A DNA stretch of 64,000 bases from Leishmania martiniquensis (taxonomy: Eukaryota; Euglenozoa; Kinetoplastea; Trypanosomatida; Trypanosomatidae). Below are positions 1 to 8,566 of this stretch, in pieces. Below the pieces are notes generated by a model that was not told the DNA's origin, did no database searches, and was given only the letters and a program-made list of their open reading frames with translations. How positions within the stretch are numbered: position 1 is the first letter of the stretch; every line of letters begins with the position of its first letter. Made by a program: the position numbers and the translations under genes. Location of the stretch: the NCBI RefSeq assembly GCF_017916325.1, contig NC_090171.1, positions 202,501 through 266,500 of the forward strand, written 5' to 3'.

Positions 1-90
1 ACCATTGGATACCATGACCACTAAGCCAGGCGCGATGCGCGGATCGCTCGCCGCCGCATGCGTGCCTCACTTGAGGTCGTGGTGCGGGCC
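1..90. other. GC-rich left edge of window, no gene seen
   Basis: This segment precedes the recognisable repeat copy. It is GC-rich, unlike the pyrimidine-rich spacers elsewhere, and does not align by eye with the sequence at the matching place in the other repeat copies. It may be another fragment of a dispersed element or the end of an upstream 3' UTR. I see no gene. Confidence 0.3.
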
Positions 91-303
91 GTAATGGTGA
101 GCCTGCGCGCCTGCCGCTGGCGCTGCACGTATGCGACGAGGGGACTTAGGTGATGGTGGTGGTGGTGGCGGCCGAGACGAGCGGGCGGGGCGCATGGCCC
201 GAGTCGGTGGCCGGACGGCTTGCCCTGGGGGGGGGGGGGCTGGGCCCGGGGTCTGAGCCGCGGTGTCACGGCTTGTGGGGGCGAAGTGTGCATTGAGGCG
301 TAC
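91..303. repeat. Truncated copy of the 728-bp dispersed repeat (copy 1)
   Basis: Positions 91-303 match 17408-17617 base for base by eye, except that the G homopolymer at 227-239 has 13 G here and 10 in the two long copies. The match begins abruptly at 91, so the copy lacks the left 525 bp of the long copies. On the right it continues past the point where the copy at 53 kb diverges, so the element's true end lies at or beyond about 303. The sequence is GC-rich, with a GGT-repeat tract and a poly-G run. It may be a SIDER-type retroposon remnant; that assignment is inference. Confidence 0.85.
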
Positions 304-1501
304 ACTCGAGGACTAGCTCGAGGAAGCACGACGCGTGGCTGGCAGAAGTGCGCATATGGCGTGCTTCAGCTGTGAAAGGGACACATCCCTTCCCCCTCCC
401 CCAAATATGTTTGCTGCTCATTCTTTGGCATACGCTCCGATGTGTTTCGGGGTGGTGGTTGGGGCTGCAGCGTCACGCTTTGCCGTCGTCTTTTTTCGCT
501 CTCTCACTCTCTGTCTCTCTCTCTTTGCCGTGGTTGTTCGAAACATCGCGGCGGGTTCGCATTTTTCTCTTTTTGTTGAGCGAATGCGCACGGGGCCAGT
601 CGATCATTGCTATCTGGGGGATGGGCCTCTGTGTAACGCGAGTCTTTCTGTTTGTGTTCTTGATACCACCTGCTTGTGTGGGTGCTGTGAGGTAGTGGCG
701 GTTTCATGTACCGAGGCGTGGTGCCCTACTCTCTGCCTCCCCCGCTGTGCTGGCCTCAGTGTGTATTTGTGTCTGAGCGTCTCTCGTCTGTGCCTCATGG
801 TGCTTCTCTCTTTGTCCTTCTCGGCTCTCCGCTCCTAAAGTGAGGAGGGGGAGAGGGGTCAAGCACGCTGCGATGGGCACAGCCCCTTCCCATGACTTTA
901 TCGACTAAACAAATGAACAGAGGCGGAGGGGGCTCCTGCTGTCACTAGCCCCATCAACAGCAGCGCTTCTCGCTCGTTCGGAGCGTGTCGACGGGGGCAC
1001 TCGACACCGAGGAAGAAGTGCAGAGCACGGGAGACACCGAGAGCGTAGAGGACGTTTGCGACGTATATACTCACCCACTGACCCCTACTGTAAGGGTCGT
1101 TTTCTAGGTTTGCACGTCTGGCCCACGCAGGCGGAGGAAAGATGAAGCGCTGACGCACAACCGACCTGGTCTGGATTCCGTGATGCTCGGCGTTCCCGAA
1201 ATCTCGTATCGTGAGCACGCGTTGACGACATCATCTCATCGACACCTCTTTCCATCGTTGAAGGAGGCGCACACGAGCACGATTTAGTCTCTTCGCCTTT
1301 CGTCCTGCCCCCTTTTCGAAACGGAGCCTTCGACGCCCTCCTCACCAACTTTCCTCTGACGCAACGTGCAGAACTCATCGTGAAGGCGCGAGCGTGCACG
1401 TCCACTCAAATCCTCTTAGTCGTTTTCTTCACTGTCGCCCCTATCGGCTTCGTCTGCATCGCCTTTTAGTTTAACCATACGACCATCGAACTTCGAGAGC
1501 T
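304..1501. other. Intergenic spacer, no gene seen
   Basis: The spacer mixes pyrimidine-rich stretches with ordinary sequence, and the open frames here have no recognisable domain or coherent coding bias. It probably holds the 3' UTR of a gene left of the window and the 5' UTR of the ATP synthase epsilon gene. Confidence 0.5.
1425..1469 (+). promoter_or_regulatory. Candidate trans-splice acceptor for ATP synthase epsilon gene
   Basis: A pyrimidine-rich run ends in CCTTTTAG with the AG at 1468-1469, 32 nt before the ATG at 1502. This matches the kinetoplastid pattern of a polypyrimidine tract followed by the first AG. The site is inferred from sequence only. Confidence 0.5.
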
Positions 1502-1723
1502 ATGCTCCGCCGCTCCGCTGTGGCCCAAAGCTGGCGTGATCATGGCATCAGCTACGTCAAGTACCTCAACGTGTCGACTGAGGCGCTTCACATGGCGACA
1601 AAGGATAAGGCACGCGCGAAGTACGCGCGCTTTTCTGCGCCCAACTACGTTGCAATGAAAAGCGACACCTCTGGCGCGATGGAGGAGGTCAAGAAGGTGC
1701 CCGCTTTTACAAAGGACTACTAA
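1502..1723 (+). CDS. Mitochondrial F1 ATP synthase, epsilon subunit
   Basis: This 73-residue protein belongs to the small eukaryotic ATP synthase epsilon family, part of the F1 central stalk on the matrix side of the inner membrane. The diagnostic stretch is SWRDHGISYVKYLNVSTEAL (residues 11-30). It matches the family pattern of W-R-x-A/H-G-[LI]-[ST]-Y-[IV]-[RK]-Y near the N-terminus, followed by a basic helix (KDKARAKYA). The N-terminus MLRRS is a typical kinetoplastid mitochondrial targeting start. The family is usually 50-75 residues, so the length is complete. Only one ATG fits this frame upstream of the domain. The identification is by motif; stoichiometry and assembly are not visible here. 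Confidence 0.88.
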   Translation: MLRRSAVAQSWRDHGISYVKYLNVSTEALHMATKDKARAKYARFSAPNYVAMKSDTSGAMEEVKKVPAFTKDY

Positions 1724-3313
1724 TGGTGATGGGGTAGCAGCCCGCCCTCACACAGATGTGCGCGTCTGCAAACCAAGAGTCCTGGAAGCAGAGGCGCGCC
1801 GAGGCACATTCCGAGACACGGTATAGAAGCGAGCGACGAAGACCATTCGACAGGGCGATGCGTGCTACTGGAAAAAAAAACATGACTACCAGCACGTTCT
1901 TCCTGTCTTTCTCTCTCTCTGTGTACACGAGTGCACCATGCGTGACTCTTCACGCTTATGGATAGGCATCCGGGCGCATCCTGTGAGGTGCGTTGTAGTA
2001 AAAAGAAACTCACGATCGAGGCGTGCGAGCGCTCGATGTCCTCCTCGTAGGGAAACAAACGAAAAATAGGCGATCGAATCCCACACAAACTGTAATCAAC
2101 GCGAGAAAGCCTTGAGGTCGCATCTGCCGTGATTGCTGTATAGACGCGCGTATCCTTGGCGGCAGACATCTTCATGCGCGTGTTTCCAGCGGCGTTGGTG
2201 GGGAGACGCAGCGCGAGCTCAAAGTAGCTGCGTGCATGCGCGAAGAGGGGAGGGCGTGTGGGGCAACAGCAAGCCACACCAAATCTGACCCCCGTGCTCA
2301 GAAAGCGGTGCTGGGCTCATTGATAGAATAGCAGGCCTGACACCGCCTGCCCTCTCACACGCTTCCGCTCTTTCTTCGTACTCTGTCTCTTTCCGGTCGA
2401 CGGAACGCTGCTGTTCGCTCGCTCGCTCCTCCTCCTTGTCGGTTCCTCCTCATGATCTCTGACCCGGCTTGAACATCGTCTCCTCTTACGCGTCCATATG
2501 CCTTTCCCTGCTTGCCGTAGCTTTGTCTGTGCACACACGCGCACCCCTTCCATCGATCCATCACCCTATACGCGCACAAATCGATACCTGAAAAGGAGGG
2601 GCGCTGAACTCGGTAACAGCGCGGACTGTCTGAGGGGGTGGCCTATCGACGGAAAAGAAACCGTTGCGACAGCACCGCCTAATCTGTGTCACCTGCTCTG
2701 CCGCTTCAGTGAGGCCCACACCCACAGTCCTTTCATTTCTTGTGTGCTCTCTTTCCTCTTGCCCTTAGTTGGCCTTGCCCCCTTTCTCCAATTAGCCCTT
2801 GCTTTCAGTGGTGATTTAGGAGGGGGTATGGGCGGGGGGTGTCGCTTGCGCACGTGGGTAAGAGGCATATGCGCACGAAACGAGAGCTGACTGGCACTTG
2901 ACCTCTCTCTTTCTTTCCTAACAGACAATACACCCTAGCGACACGCAGACGTGACATTATCAGCCCCCCCCCAGGGGAGGCGGACGTGTGCGTGTGTGTG
3001 CTTGATAGCACCGCTTGAAATCTTTTGCCGCACGCATTTAGCATTCTTCTCACTTTTTCGTTTCCGTAGCGCAACTTGTCTCAGCCCCACCCCCCCTCCC
3101 CCAACTCTTTGTACTTACGCTGGCCTTCAAGCGCCGGCGAATACTGCGTCACCGTTTGCGCCTTTGCGTCCCCTTACCCCCACCTTCCCTTCTCTCTTCC
3201 TCGCAGGGACGCCTGTGTGGCAATTACAGCGGCACTGCTCCTTCTTCTCCTTTTTTCTCGCGTTGTGTTTTCGGTTGAGCGAGTGGCTGACGCACGACAG
3301 GAAGAATCGAGGA
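1724..3313. other. Intergenic spacer with polypyrimidine tracts
   Basis: This 1.6-kb spacer holds no convincing gene. The open frames on both strands are compositional shadows of CT-rich sequence. The right half (about 2690-3310) is strongly pyrimidine-rich and contains the probable splice acceptor for the next gene. Confidence 0.6.
3170..3206 (+). promoter_or_regulatory. Strong candidate trans-splice acceptor
   Basis: A long C/T tract ends with CTCGCAG, AG at 3205-3206, about 107 nt before the ATG of the DUF3592-type gene. It is one of the clearest poly-Y/CAG combinations in the window. A second poly-Y tract at about 3239-3260 offers an alternative site. Confidence 0.6.
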
Positions 3314-3880
3314 ATGCCGTGGTACCTCAGCACGTTCCGAGTGGGCTTCAGCGTCGTTTACGCGTACTTCGGCTATGTCCAGGTGCGCTGGCTGGTGGAA
3401 GCCGAGGATCGCTATCGTCGCTCGACTACATGGAAGCCTGCCGTCGGGACGATATTTGACCACAAGATCGTTATGACGCGCGGCGGCTCGAGCTACGTGC
3501 AGTATAAGTTCAGCGTCGATGGGGTTGAGTACATAGGCGACCGCTTTCGCAGCGGTGGCATCCACAAGGAGGAGATGGTATCGAACCCAACCCTGCTTGG
3601 CGCCGGCACGCAGCTAGTGGTCTACTACAACCCCGCCGACCCTTCCGAGAGCGCCATAAAGCTGCAGGCGGACCGCAGCGCAGAGTCGGTGTTCGTTATC
3701 GGCTCTCTCTTTTCGTTTCTCATAGCCTTCCGCGCGGTTCGCTGTGAGACGATCCTGCCAAACATGTTCTACCGCTTTCTGGGAGTGAACCGGCGCGTCG
3801 GCGGGATCTCAGGGCTGCGGCAGGCGCGCGAGCACTCGAAGCAGCGTATGAAGTACGGCAAGTACACGGGAAGCCTCTAG
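3314..3880 (+). CDS. DUF3592-type membrane protein, hypothetical
   Basis: A 188-residue protein. I chose the ATG at 3314 because the 121 codons open upstream are CT-rich low-complexity sequence and include a probable splice acceptor. The N-terminal 25 residues are hydrophobic/aromatic and likely a membrane segment. Residues about 38-125 match the DUF3592 pattern: a W-x-P-x-x-G-x-I strand (TWKPAVGTIFDH), a beta strand ending in V-x-Y-x-F-x-V-x-G-x-x-Y (YVQYKFSVDGVEYIGD), and a closing G-x-x-[LV]-V-V-Y-Y-N-P-x-x-P-x-x-S (LVVYYNPADPSES). A second hydrophobic segment follows at about 128-145 (VFVIGSLFSFLIAF), then a basic tail. The family has no agreed function. The topology suggests a two-span protein with a beta-rich domain between the spans. 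Confidence 0.72.
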   Translation: MPWYLSTFRVGFSVVYAYFGYVQVRWLVEAEDRYRRSTTWKPAVGTIFDHKIVMTRGGSSYVQYKFSVDGVEYIGDRFRSGGIHKEEMVSNPTLLGAGTQLVVYYNPADPSESAIKLQADRSAESVFVIGSLFSFLIAFRAVRCETILPNMFYRFLGVNRRVGGISGLRQAREHSKQRMKYGKYTGSL

Positions 3881-4776
3881 TGATGGTCCGCTGCAGAAGG
3901 TGACTGCGCTGCTGCCTATGAAAGGTGTCGTGATCCCTCTCATCGAAAAAAAAGAAAAAGAATAAATGAAAGCGGTTGCCGCGACGCGCGATGGCACTCT
4001 CTTGTCCATTAACGGTGCATGCGCGCACCTCGCGATGTGGTGGTCCGCTGCTGTGGAGTGTGGCCATGGACGTTGGCCGTGCTCCACCGTGCGTCGAGTT
4101 TTCGGCAACGCCGCATTTCTCTCTCTCTCCCTTTCAGAGTTGTTGGTCCGATTAGGTGGACGCGGTGTGACGGCGACCTCACGAGGTGTGCGTTTGGAGT
4201 CGTCACGGCCACCTGCCCACTGGAGCACCATGGAGAGGCTGCACAAGTCGCGAGGCCTGCATGCTGCCCGCTGCCTCGTCCTCCCTTTCAGCTGTTACTC
4301 CCCTCCCCATACCGCCTTCTACGCTCTCTATTCTTTTTATCGCTCGCGCGCATCGGGCTATGGCCTCATGGCTGACGACGATGCGCAACAACACTGGGCC
4401 TCAGCAACATCGCCTATGCCGGATTGCTGCCGCCGTAGCCGAACTCACACGAAAGGCGGTGGCCTACGCTACAAAGACAGCGACGACGCAGTGTGGGGTG
4501 CGTGTGTGTTTGGGGGTGGGGGAGTGGGGGTGGGAGTGGGCAGAGCGCAGACAACCCCTGGCTCGCGCACGCTCAATTGACTCACTCTACGTCGCGCGGC
4601 CACGCGCAGCACATCCTCCACGTACGGGGCGTGGGGGGAGGGGGCGGCGGTGCTCCGAGCAGGCCCGCGCACGCAAGCAAGGCTTCGCTCGCTTTTTTCC
4701 CCATCCGCTTTTTTTGTGCGTGCTGAGGGCGTCGCTCACAGACGCAGGCGTACACCACCTCTTCTAGATCAGAGCA
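3881..4776. other. Intergenic spacer
   Basis: About 900 nt between stop and next start. The open frames have no recognisable domain. A G-rich stretch (about 4494-4545) and a pyrimidine run (about 4690-4716) are visible; the latter probably serves the RNase H2A splice site. Confidence 0.55.
4690..4741 (+). promoter_or_regulatory. Candidate trans-splice acceptor for RNase H2A gene
   Basis: The tract TTTTTTCCCC...TTTTTTTG (about 4693-4716) is followed by AGs at 4725-4726 and 4740-4741 (CTCACAG), 36-51 nt before the ATG at 4777. Which AG is used cannot be told from sequence. Confidence 0.45.
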
Positions 4777-5733
4777 ATGGCAGACTCCCCGTGCGCCCTG
4801 AGCGCACGGCCGTCTGCGCGGCTCAGCGGTGCGAAGCGCCAGCGTGTGTTGCTCACCGAGTTCCACGCGAAGGATCTCATGGAGTCGCTCGGCGTGAGCG
4901 AGGATTACCTAGTCTTGGGCATCGATGAGGCAGGTCGAGGACCCGTCATAGGCCCCATGGTCTACACGGGCGCCGTCATTTCACTTGGCGAGCACGACGA
5001 TCTCGTGCGTCAGTGTCACGTGGCGGATAGTAAGATACTCGGAGAGCAACACCGATTCGCGTCCCTGCAGCAGCTGCGCCAGCTCAAGACGTTCCGCACC
5101 TTTACGGTGTGTATTTCTCCCGAGGAAATCTCAAGCACCATGACAGGCCGCAGCGGCCGCAACTTGAACACGCTGAGCCACGAGACGGCCACTCACATCA
5201 TCTCCGAAGCAACGCTGGCTTCAGCAGGCAAGCTCTGCGCAGCTTACGTCGACACGGTGGGTCCACCCGAGCCGTACCAGGCGCGCCTGGCTGGCCGTTT
5301 TCCCCACCTGCGCGTGACCGTTGCGAAAAAAGCTGACTCCGCGTACCCGATAGTCTCAGCAGCGTCCATTGTTGCGAAGACGACGCGGGACACCGCCATC
5401 GAGGAGCTTGGCGAGAATGTGGGCAGCGGGTACCCGAGTGATCCTCGTGCGATGGCGTGGCTGCGGTCGCACGTGCACCGTTTTTTTGTATTTCGACACG
5501 CCTACGGCTGCGTGCGGCACTCGTGGGGGCCTGTCGTGCAACTCGCAAACGACCCGGCAGTCTGCGTGCCGGTGATGTTTGAACAGGATCTGAGTGAGGA
5601 GGGGGCGTGGCGGTACGAGCGTGGTGGCCATGCACGACAGCCGAAGCTGAGCTTCGCGAAGCCCACGCCGAGGCGGCACATGGTGTTTGCCCACTTGCTG
5701 AAGCTCACGTACCCGGCACGTTTGTTGGAATAG
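4777..5733 (+). CDS. RNASEH2A: Ribonuclease H2 catalytic subunit A
   Basis: A 318-residue protein of the type 2 RNase H family. It cleaves RNA in RNA/DNA hybrids and single ribonucleotides in DNA, acting in genome maintenance. The family signature GIDEAGRGP is at residues 48-56. By alignment with the human enzyme the four metal-binding acidic residues are D50, E51, D159 (AAYVDTVGP) and D187 (KKADSAYP). The following SAASIVAK and the GYPSDP motif are also typical. The basic, unconserved N-terminal 45 residues could carry a localisation signal, and the C-terminal 60 residues are divergent. All catalytic residues are present, so it should be active. Eukaryotic RNase H2 normally works with B and C subunits; neither is encoded here. 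Kinetoplastids also have mitochondrial RNase H paralogues, so nuclear location is an inference. Confidence 0.93.
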   Translation: MADSPCALSARPSARLSGAKRQRVLLTEFHAKDLMESLGVSEDYLVLGIDEAGRGPVIGPMVYTGAVISLGEHDDLVRQCHVADSKILGEQHRFASLQQLRQLKTFRTFTVCISPEEISSTMTGRSGRNLNTLSHETATHIISEATLASAGKLCAAYVDTVGPPEPYQARLAGRFPHLRVTVAKKADSAYPIVSAASIVAKTTRDTAIEELGENVGSGYPSDPRAMAWLRSHVHRFFVFRHAYGCVRHSWGPVVQLANDPAVCVPVMFEQDLSEEGAWRYERGGHARQPKLSFAKPTPRRHMVFAHLLKLTYPARLLE

Positions 5734-7081
5734 GGGGGACGGAATGAGGCGATGGGTGGTACGCTGCGATGCCGCCACCCCACCCCAGGCGCATCTCATT
5801 GTGTGTCCTGTGGGCACACACATACACTCACAACGAGATCAGCGCGAGTGCCGTATGCGCGATATTTTCCAGACAGAGACCGGCATGCACGGCGTCGCCG
5901 CACACGCACACAGCTCATAGATGTGATTAATTACTATAGAAGACGCCGTCTTGTTCTGCTTGCGATCTCCCCTCCCCTCATCTCTTCGCTGACATGTGTC
6001 GGCGCGTAGGCATCGCGCGCGCTTCGCAGGGGCTGGCGCGTGAATGCTTGGGGGGGAGGCTGAGCCGAAAACGCAACAGAGAGGTGATCCCCTCCCATTT
6101 AAGCGACGTTTTCGCCTTCCTCCTGGGACTCGCTCTCTCGTGCTGGGAGGGGGAGGGAGGAAAAGGTGGCGGCAAAGTGAGTGTTGAGGCGCAGAGCATC
6201 GCTGCGTTTTGGACGGAGCTTGCACGAGAGGTTCCCGTTACGATTTGTAATGCTGTGGCGGCAGTATATATATATATTTGCCTTGTCCTTGCTTGTAATG
6301 TAAGTGAGCCTGGGTCGTCTGCTGGGTGGATGAAGGGTCGCTCCGACCACATACACATACACACACACATTCCCTCACAAAGTGTCACGGCGATCATGCA
6401 CCGACACTCCCCTTTCATTTTTCCTTTCCACCTCATCCCATCACTGAGAGTGGCTGTATTTCTGCTGCAGTCATTTCAGGGACGGGGAGGGAGGTGTATT
6501 GGATGTTGCTGCCCTTGTATCGCCGTCTCCTTGTGCCGTGGACTTGGTCTCTTTTGGCGTCCTCTTCTCCCTATCTCTGCCGCTGCAGAGTGTGCACAAA
6601 GTGCACGACACGGTCGTTGCCGCACAGATCTCGCGCACGCATGTGCGCTCCCTTCGATAGTTCCATCCTGTGCCTCTATCCCTCTTGCCGCACCGCCTCT
6701 GTCTTTCCCGCCGACTCCGCACACTCGCGGCCGTCTTCTCGGCCACGTCCTCTGAGTGTGGTGACATGGAGCAGCTACTGCGAGAGCCAGACATCACTGC
6801 CTAACATTCGCACCGGCAAAGCCAAGAAGACAGCGCGGCCACGCCTCCTACCTGCGACCCTTCGACTGGTGCGTAGGTGGTGATGCCCGGTGTGTGGGTA
6901 GGTGCCTGTGTGCGACTGTGATTTCTTGATAAACGCTGTCTCTTTAAAACACTCTCCCTTCTTGGAAGGACTGCGCCCGAGGCGCGCATCTGCGCTTCCT
7001 CCCCCTTTTTGTTTTTGGATTCTCTTTTCACTCAGAGGGCCTTCTGTTGTGCTTTCGTAGCCTCGCATCCGACTCAGCGAG
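5734..7081. other. Intergenic spacer with microsatellites
   Basis: This 1.35-kb spacer has no convincing gene. It holds a short TA tract at about 6265-6278, a CA tract at about 6352-6370, and CT-rich runs near 6380-6440 and 6990-7035. The last supplies the probable acceptor for the PIG-U-like gene. Confidence 0.55.
6990..7035 (+). promoter_or_regulatory. Candidate trans-splice acceptor for PIG-U-like gene
   Basis: CTTCCTCCCCCTTTTTG is followed by TCTCTTTTCACTCAG with AG at 7034-7035, 47 nt before the ATG at 7082. A second possible AG is in TTTCGTAG at about 7060. Confidence 0.55.
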
Positions 7082-8566
7082 ATGGAAAAGCCGAAAGCGG
7101 TGAAGGCTGCGGGGGCACCACCCGCACGCATGTCGGTGGAGCGACTCCTGCTGAACCCCCTTGTCGTTTTCCTAGCAACTGTTTTCGTCCGCGCCGCGCT
7201 CTTTTGGTTTCGCTTCTCGGTTGAGCCGTACATCGCTTCTCCGATTATTCCCCACCCGTCACTAGAGGAAGTTGTGGGCACGAACACCACCGGGGCGTGG
7301 AATGGTGCGGCTCGATCCGCGTACGTGAGCCGTTTTGGGTTGCACGCAGAGCAGCTCGTGACGCCGCCGCCTCTGCACTTTAGTATGTCCATCTCCATGA
7401 TGGAGGCGCCGACGTGGCGGGAGGTGGTGTACTGGCGCGAGCGCGGCTTCGCGGAGGAGGCGCCCTACTATCTGCAGGCACTGGCCCCGTGGTACGTTCG
7501 CTTCATTCCAGCTATACTGGCCAAGCCGCCGGCCACCGGACTGGTGCTGAGTGTGATGGACGGGCTGACGGCGGCGCTCATCTCGCGCTGGTCCTCCGCG
7601 AACGCAGCGCTGCTGTACGCATTTTTCGTGCTGAACCCTATCATGGCTTTCACGACGATCTCCGAGTCCCTCATCTCCTTTGAATTTCTCCTCATGACCG
7701 TAACGGTAGAGCTCTGCGCTCGACGAGCCAAGTCCACGCTCATGTACGCCGGCGCGCTTATCGCTGCCTTGTTCCTAGGCAGTGACTTTCTCGCTGTTCC
7801 CGTGATCCTTCTCTCGCCGCTTGGATCCCGCTCCTACCATGTTGCCTTCGCCGTGGCGGCGGCGCTGGTCGCAGGTGTCGGGGCCTACGCTGTGGTTTAC
7901 TTGTACTCTGTAGAGGTGTCGCATCGCTTCGCGTCGCTGTACGCGCCGCCCGACAACGGCGTGATGTGGTACGTGCGTCAGCTCGTTCTTCCTTCCTTTG
8001 AACACTGCCTTGAGCTTTTCATGCTGCAGCTAGCGTCGATGCTGCTCATTCCCGCAGCAGCCGCTCTTCCAAGCGGCTATGTGCGTCAACCCTCGTCATC
8101 AGCCGCGCGACCGCATCTGTTCACGGACGGACGCGTCTTCTTTGTGTTGATGGCTGAGGGCCTGTCGGTACTGTTTCGCACCCAGCTGACGCTACCGTAC
8201 TGCTTCATCGTCATTGTGCACCTTTACTCCTCTCTTAACCCTGCTGCGACCAAGACGATGACGCTAGAGGATCAGCGGGTTGTGTCGTACTCGCCCTACA
8301 CGCGGGTCCGCCTGCTCTTGCCCATCATGATCCAGATGACCAGCATTCCGTTGGAGGTGAGCTTCTACACGGGGTGGGTGCTGCGCGAGACGGCCAACGC
8401 CAACTGGAAATTTTTTTCTGACCTCGCTTTCGTGGCCGGCGCGACGACCTTCTTCACGCTTTGGTACAACGAGGTCGTCGAAGATGCGGTGATGTGTGAG
8501 AATGAAAGCGTCGCGAGCGCGGCGGCTTGTCCCGCCTCACCGTGCACCGCCAAGAAGACGGCCTGA
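7082..8566 (+). CDS. PIGU: PIG-U-like subunit of GPI transamidase
   Basis: A 494-residue multi-spanning ER membrane protein resembling PIG-U/Gab1, a subunit of the GPI transamidase that attaches GPI anchors to proteins. Shared landmarks are an N-terminal helix with VRAALF (about residues 36-41); the aligned VMDGLTAALI (human ITDALTAIAL-like) around residue 159; and LNPIMAFTTISES, matching the family's LNPY...KS region. The remainder is strings of hydrophobic helices, about nine to ten by eye. A lumenal N-linked sequon (NTT) lies near residue 65. Family members are about 400-480 residues, so this is full length. Trypanosome GPI transamidase has subunits called TTA1 and TTA2 that were described as divergent; this gene may correspond to one of them. 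GPI anchoring is central in Leishmania (GP63, lipophosphoglycan-type surface coats). Similarity is weak but spread over the whole protein. Confidence 0.75.
   Translation: MEKPKAVKAAGAPPARMSVERLLLNPLVVFLATVFVRAALFWFRFSVEPYIASPIIPHPSLEEVVGTNTTGAWNGAARSAYVSRFGLHAEQLVTPPPLHFSMSISMMEAPTWREVVYWRERGFAEEAPYYLQALAPWYVRFIPAILAKPPATGLVLSVMDGLTAALISRWSSANAALLYAFFVLNPIMAFTTISESLISFEFLLMTVTVELCARRAKSTLMYAGALIAALFLGSDFLAVPVILLSPLGSRSYHVAFAVAAALVAGVGAYAVVYLYSVEVSHRFASLYAPPDNGVMWYVRQLVLPSFEHCLELFMLQLASMLLIPAAAALPSGYVRQPSSSAARPHLFTDGRVFFVLMAEGLSVLFRTQLTLPYCFIVIVHLYSSLNPAATKTMTLEDQRVVSYSPYTRVRLLLPIMIQMTSIPLEVSFYTGWVLRETANANWKFFSDLAFVAGATTFFTLWYNEVVEDAVMCENESVASAAACPASPCTAKKTA

Noticed and set aside
2951..3313. 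121-codon N-terminal extension of the DUF3592-type protein
   Set aside because: It is CT-rich low complexity and contains a strong splice-acceptor-like CTCGCAG at 3206.
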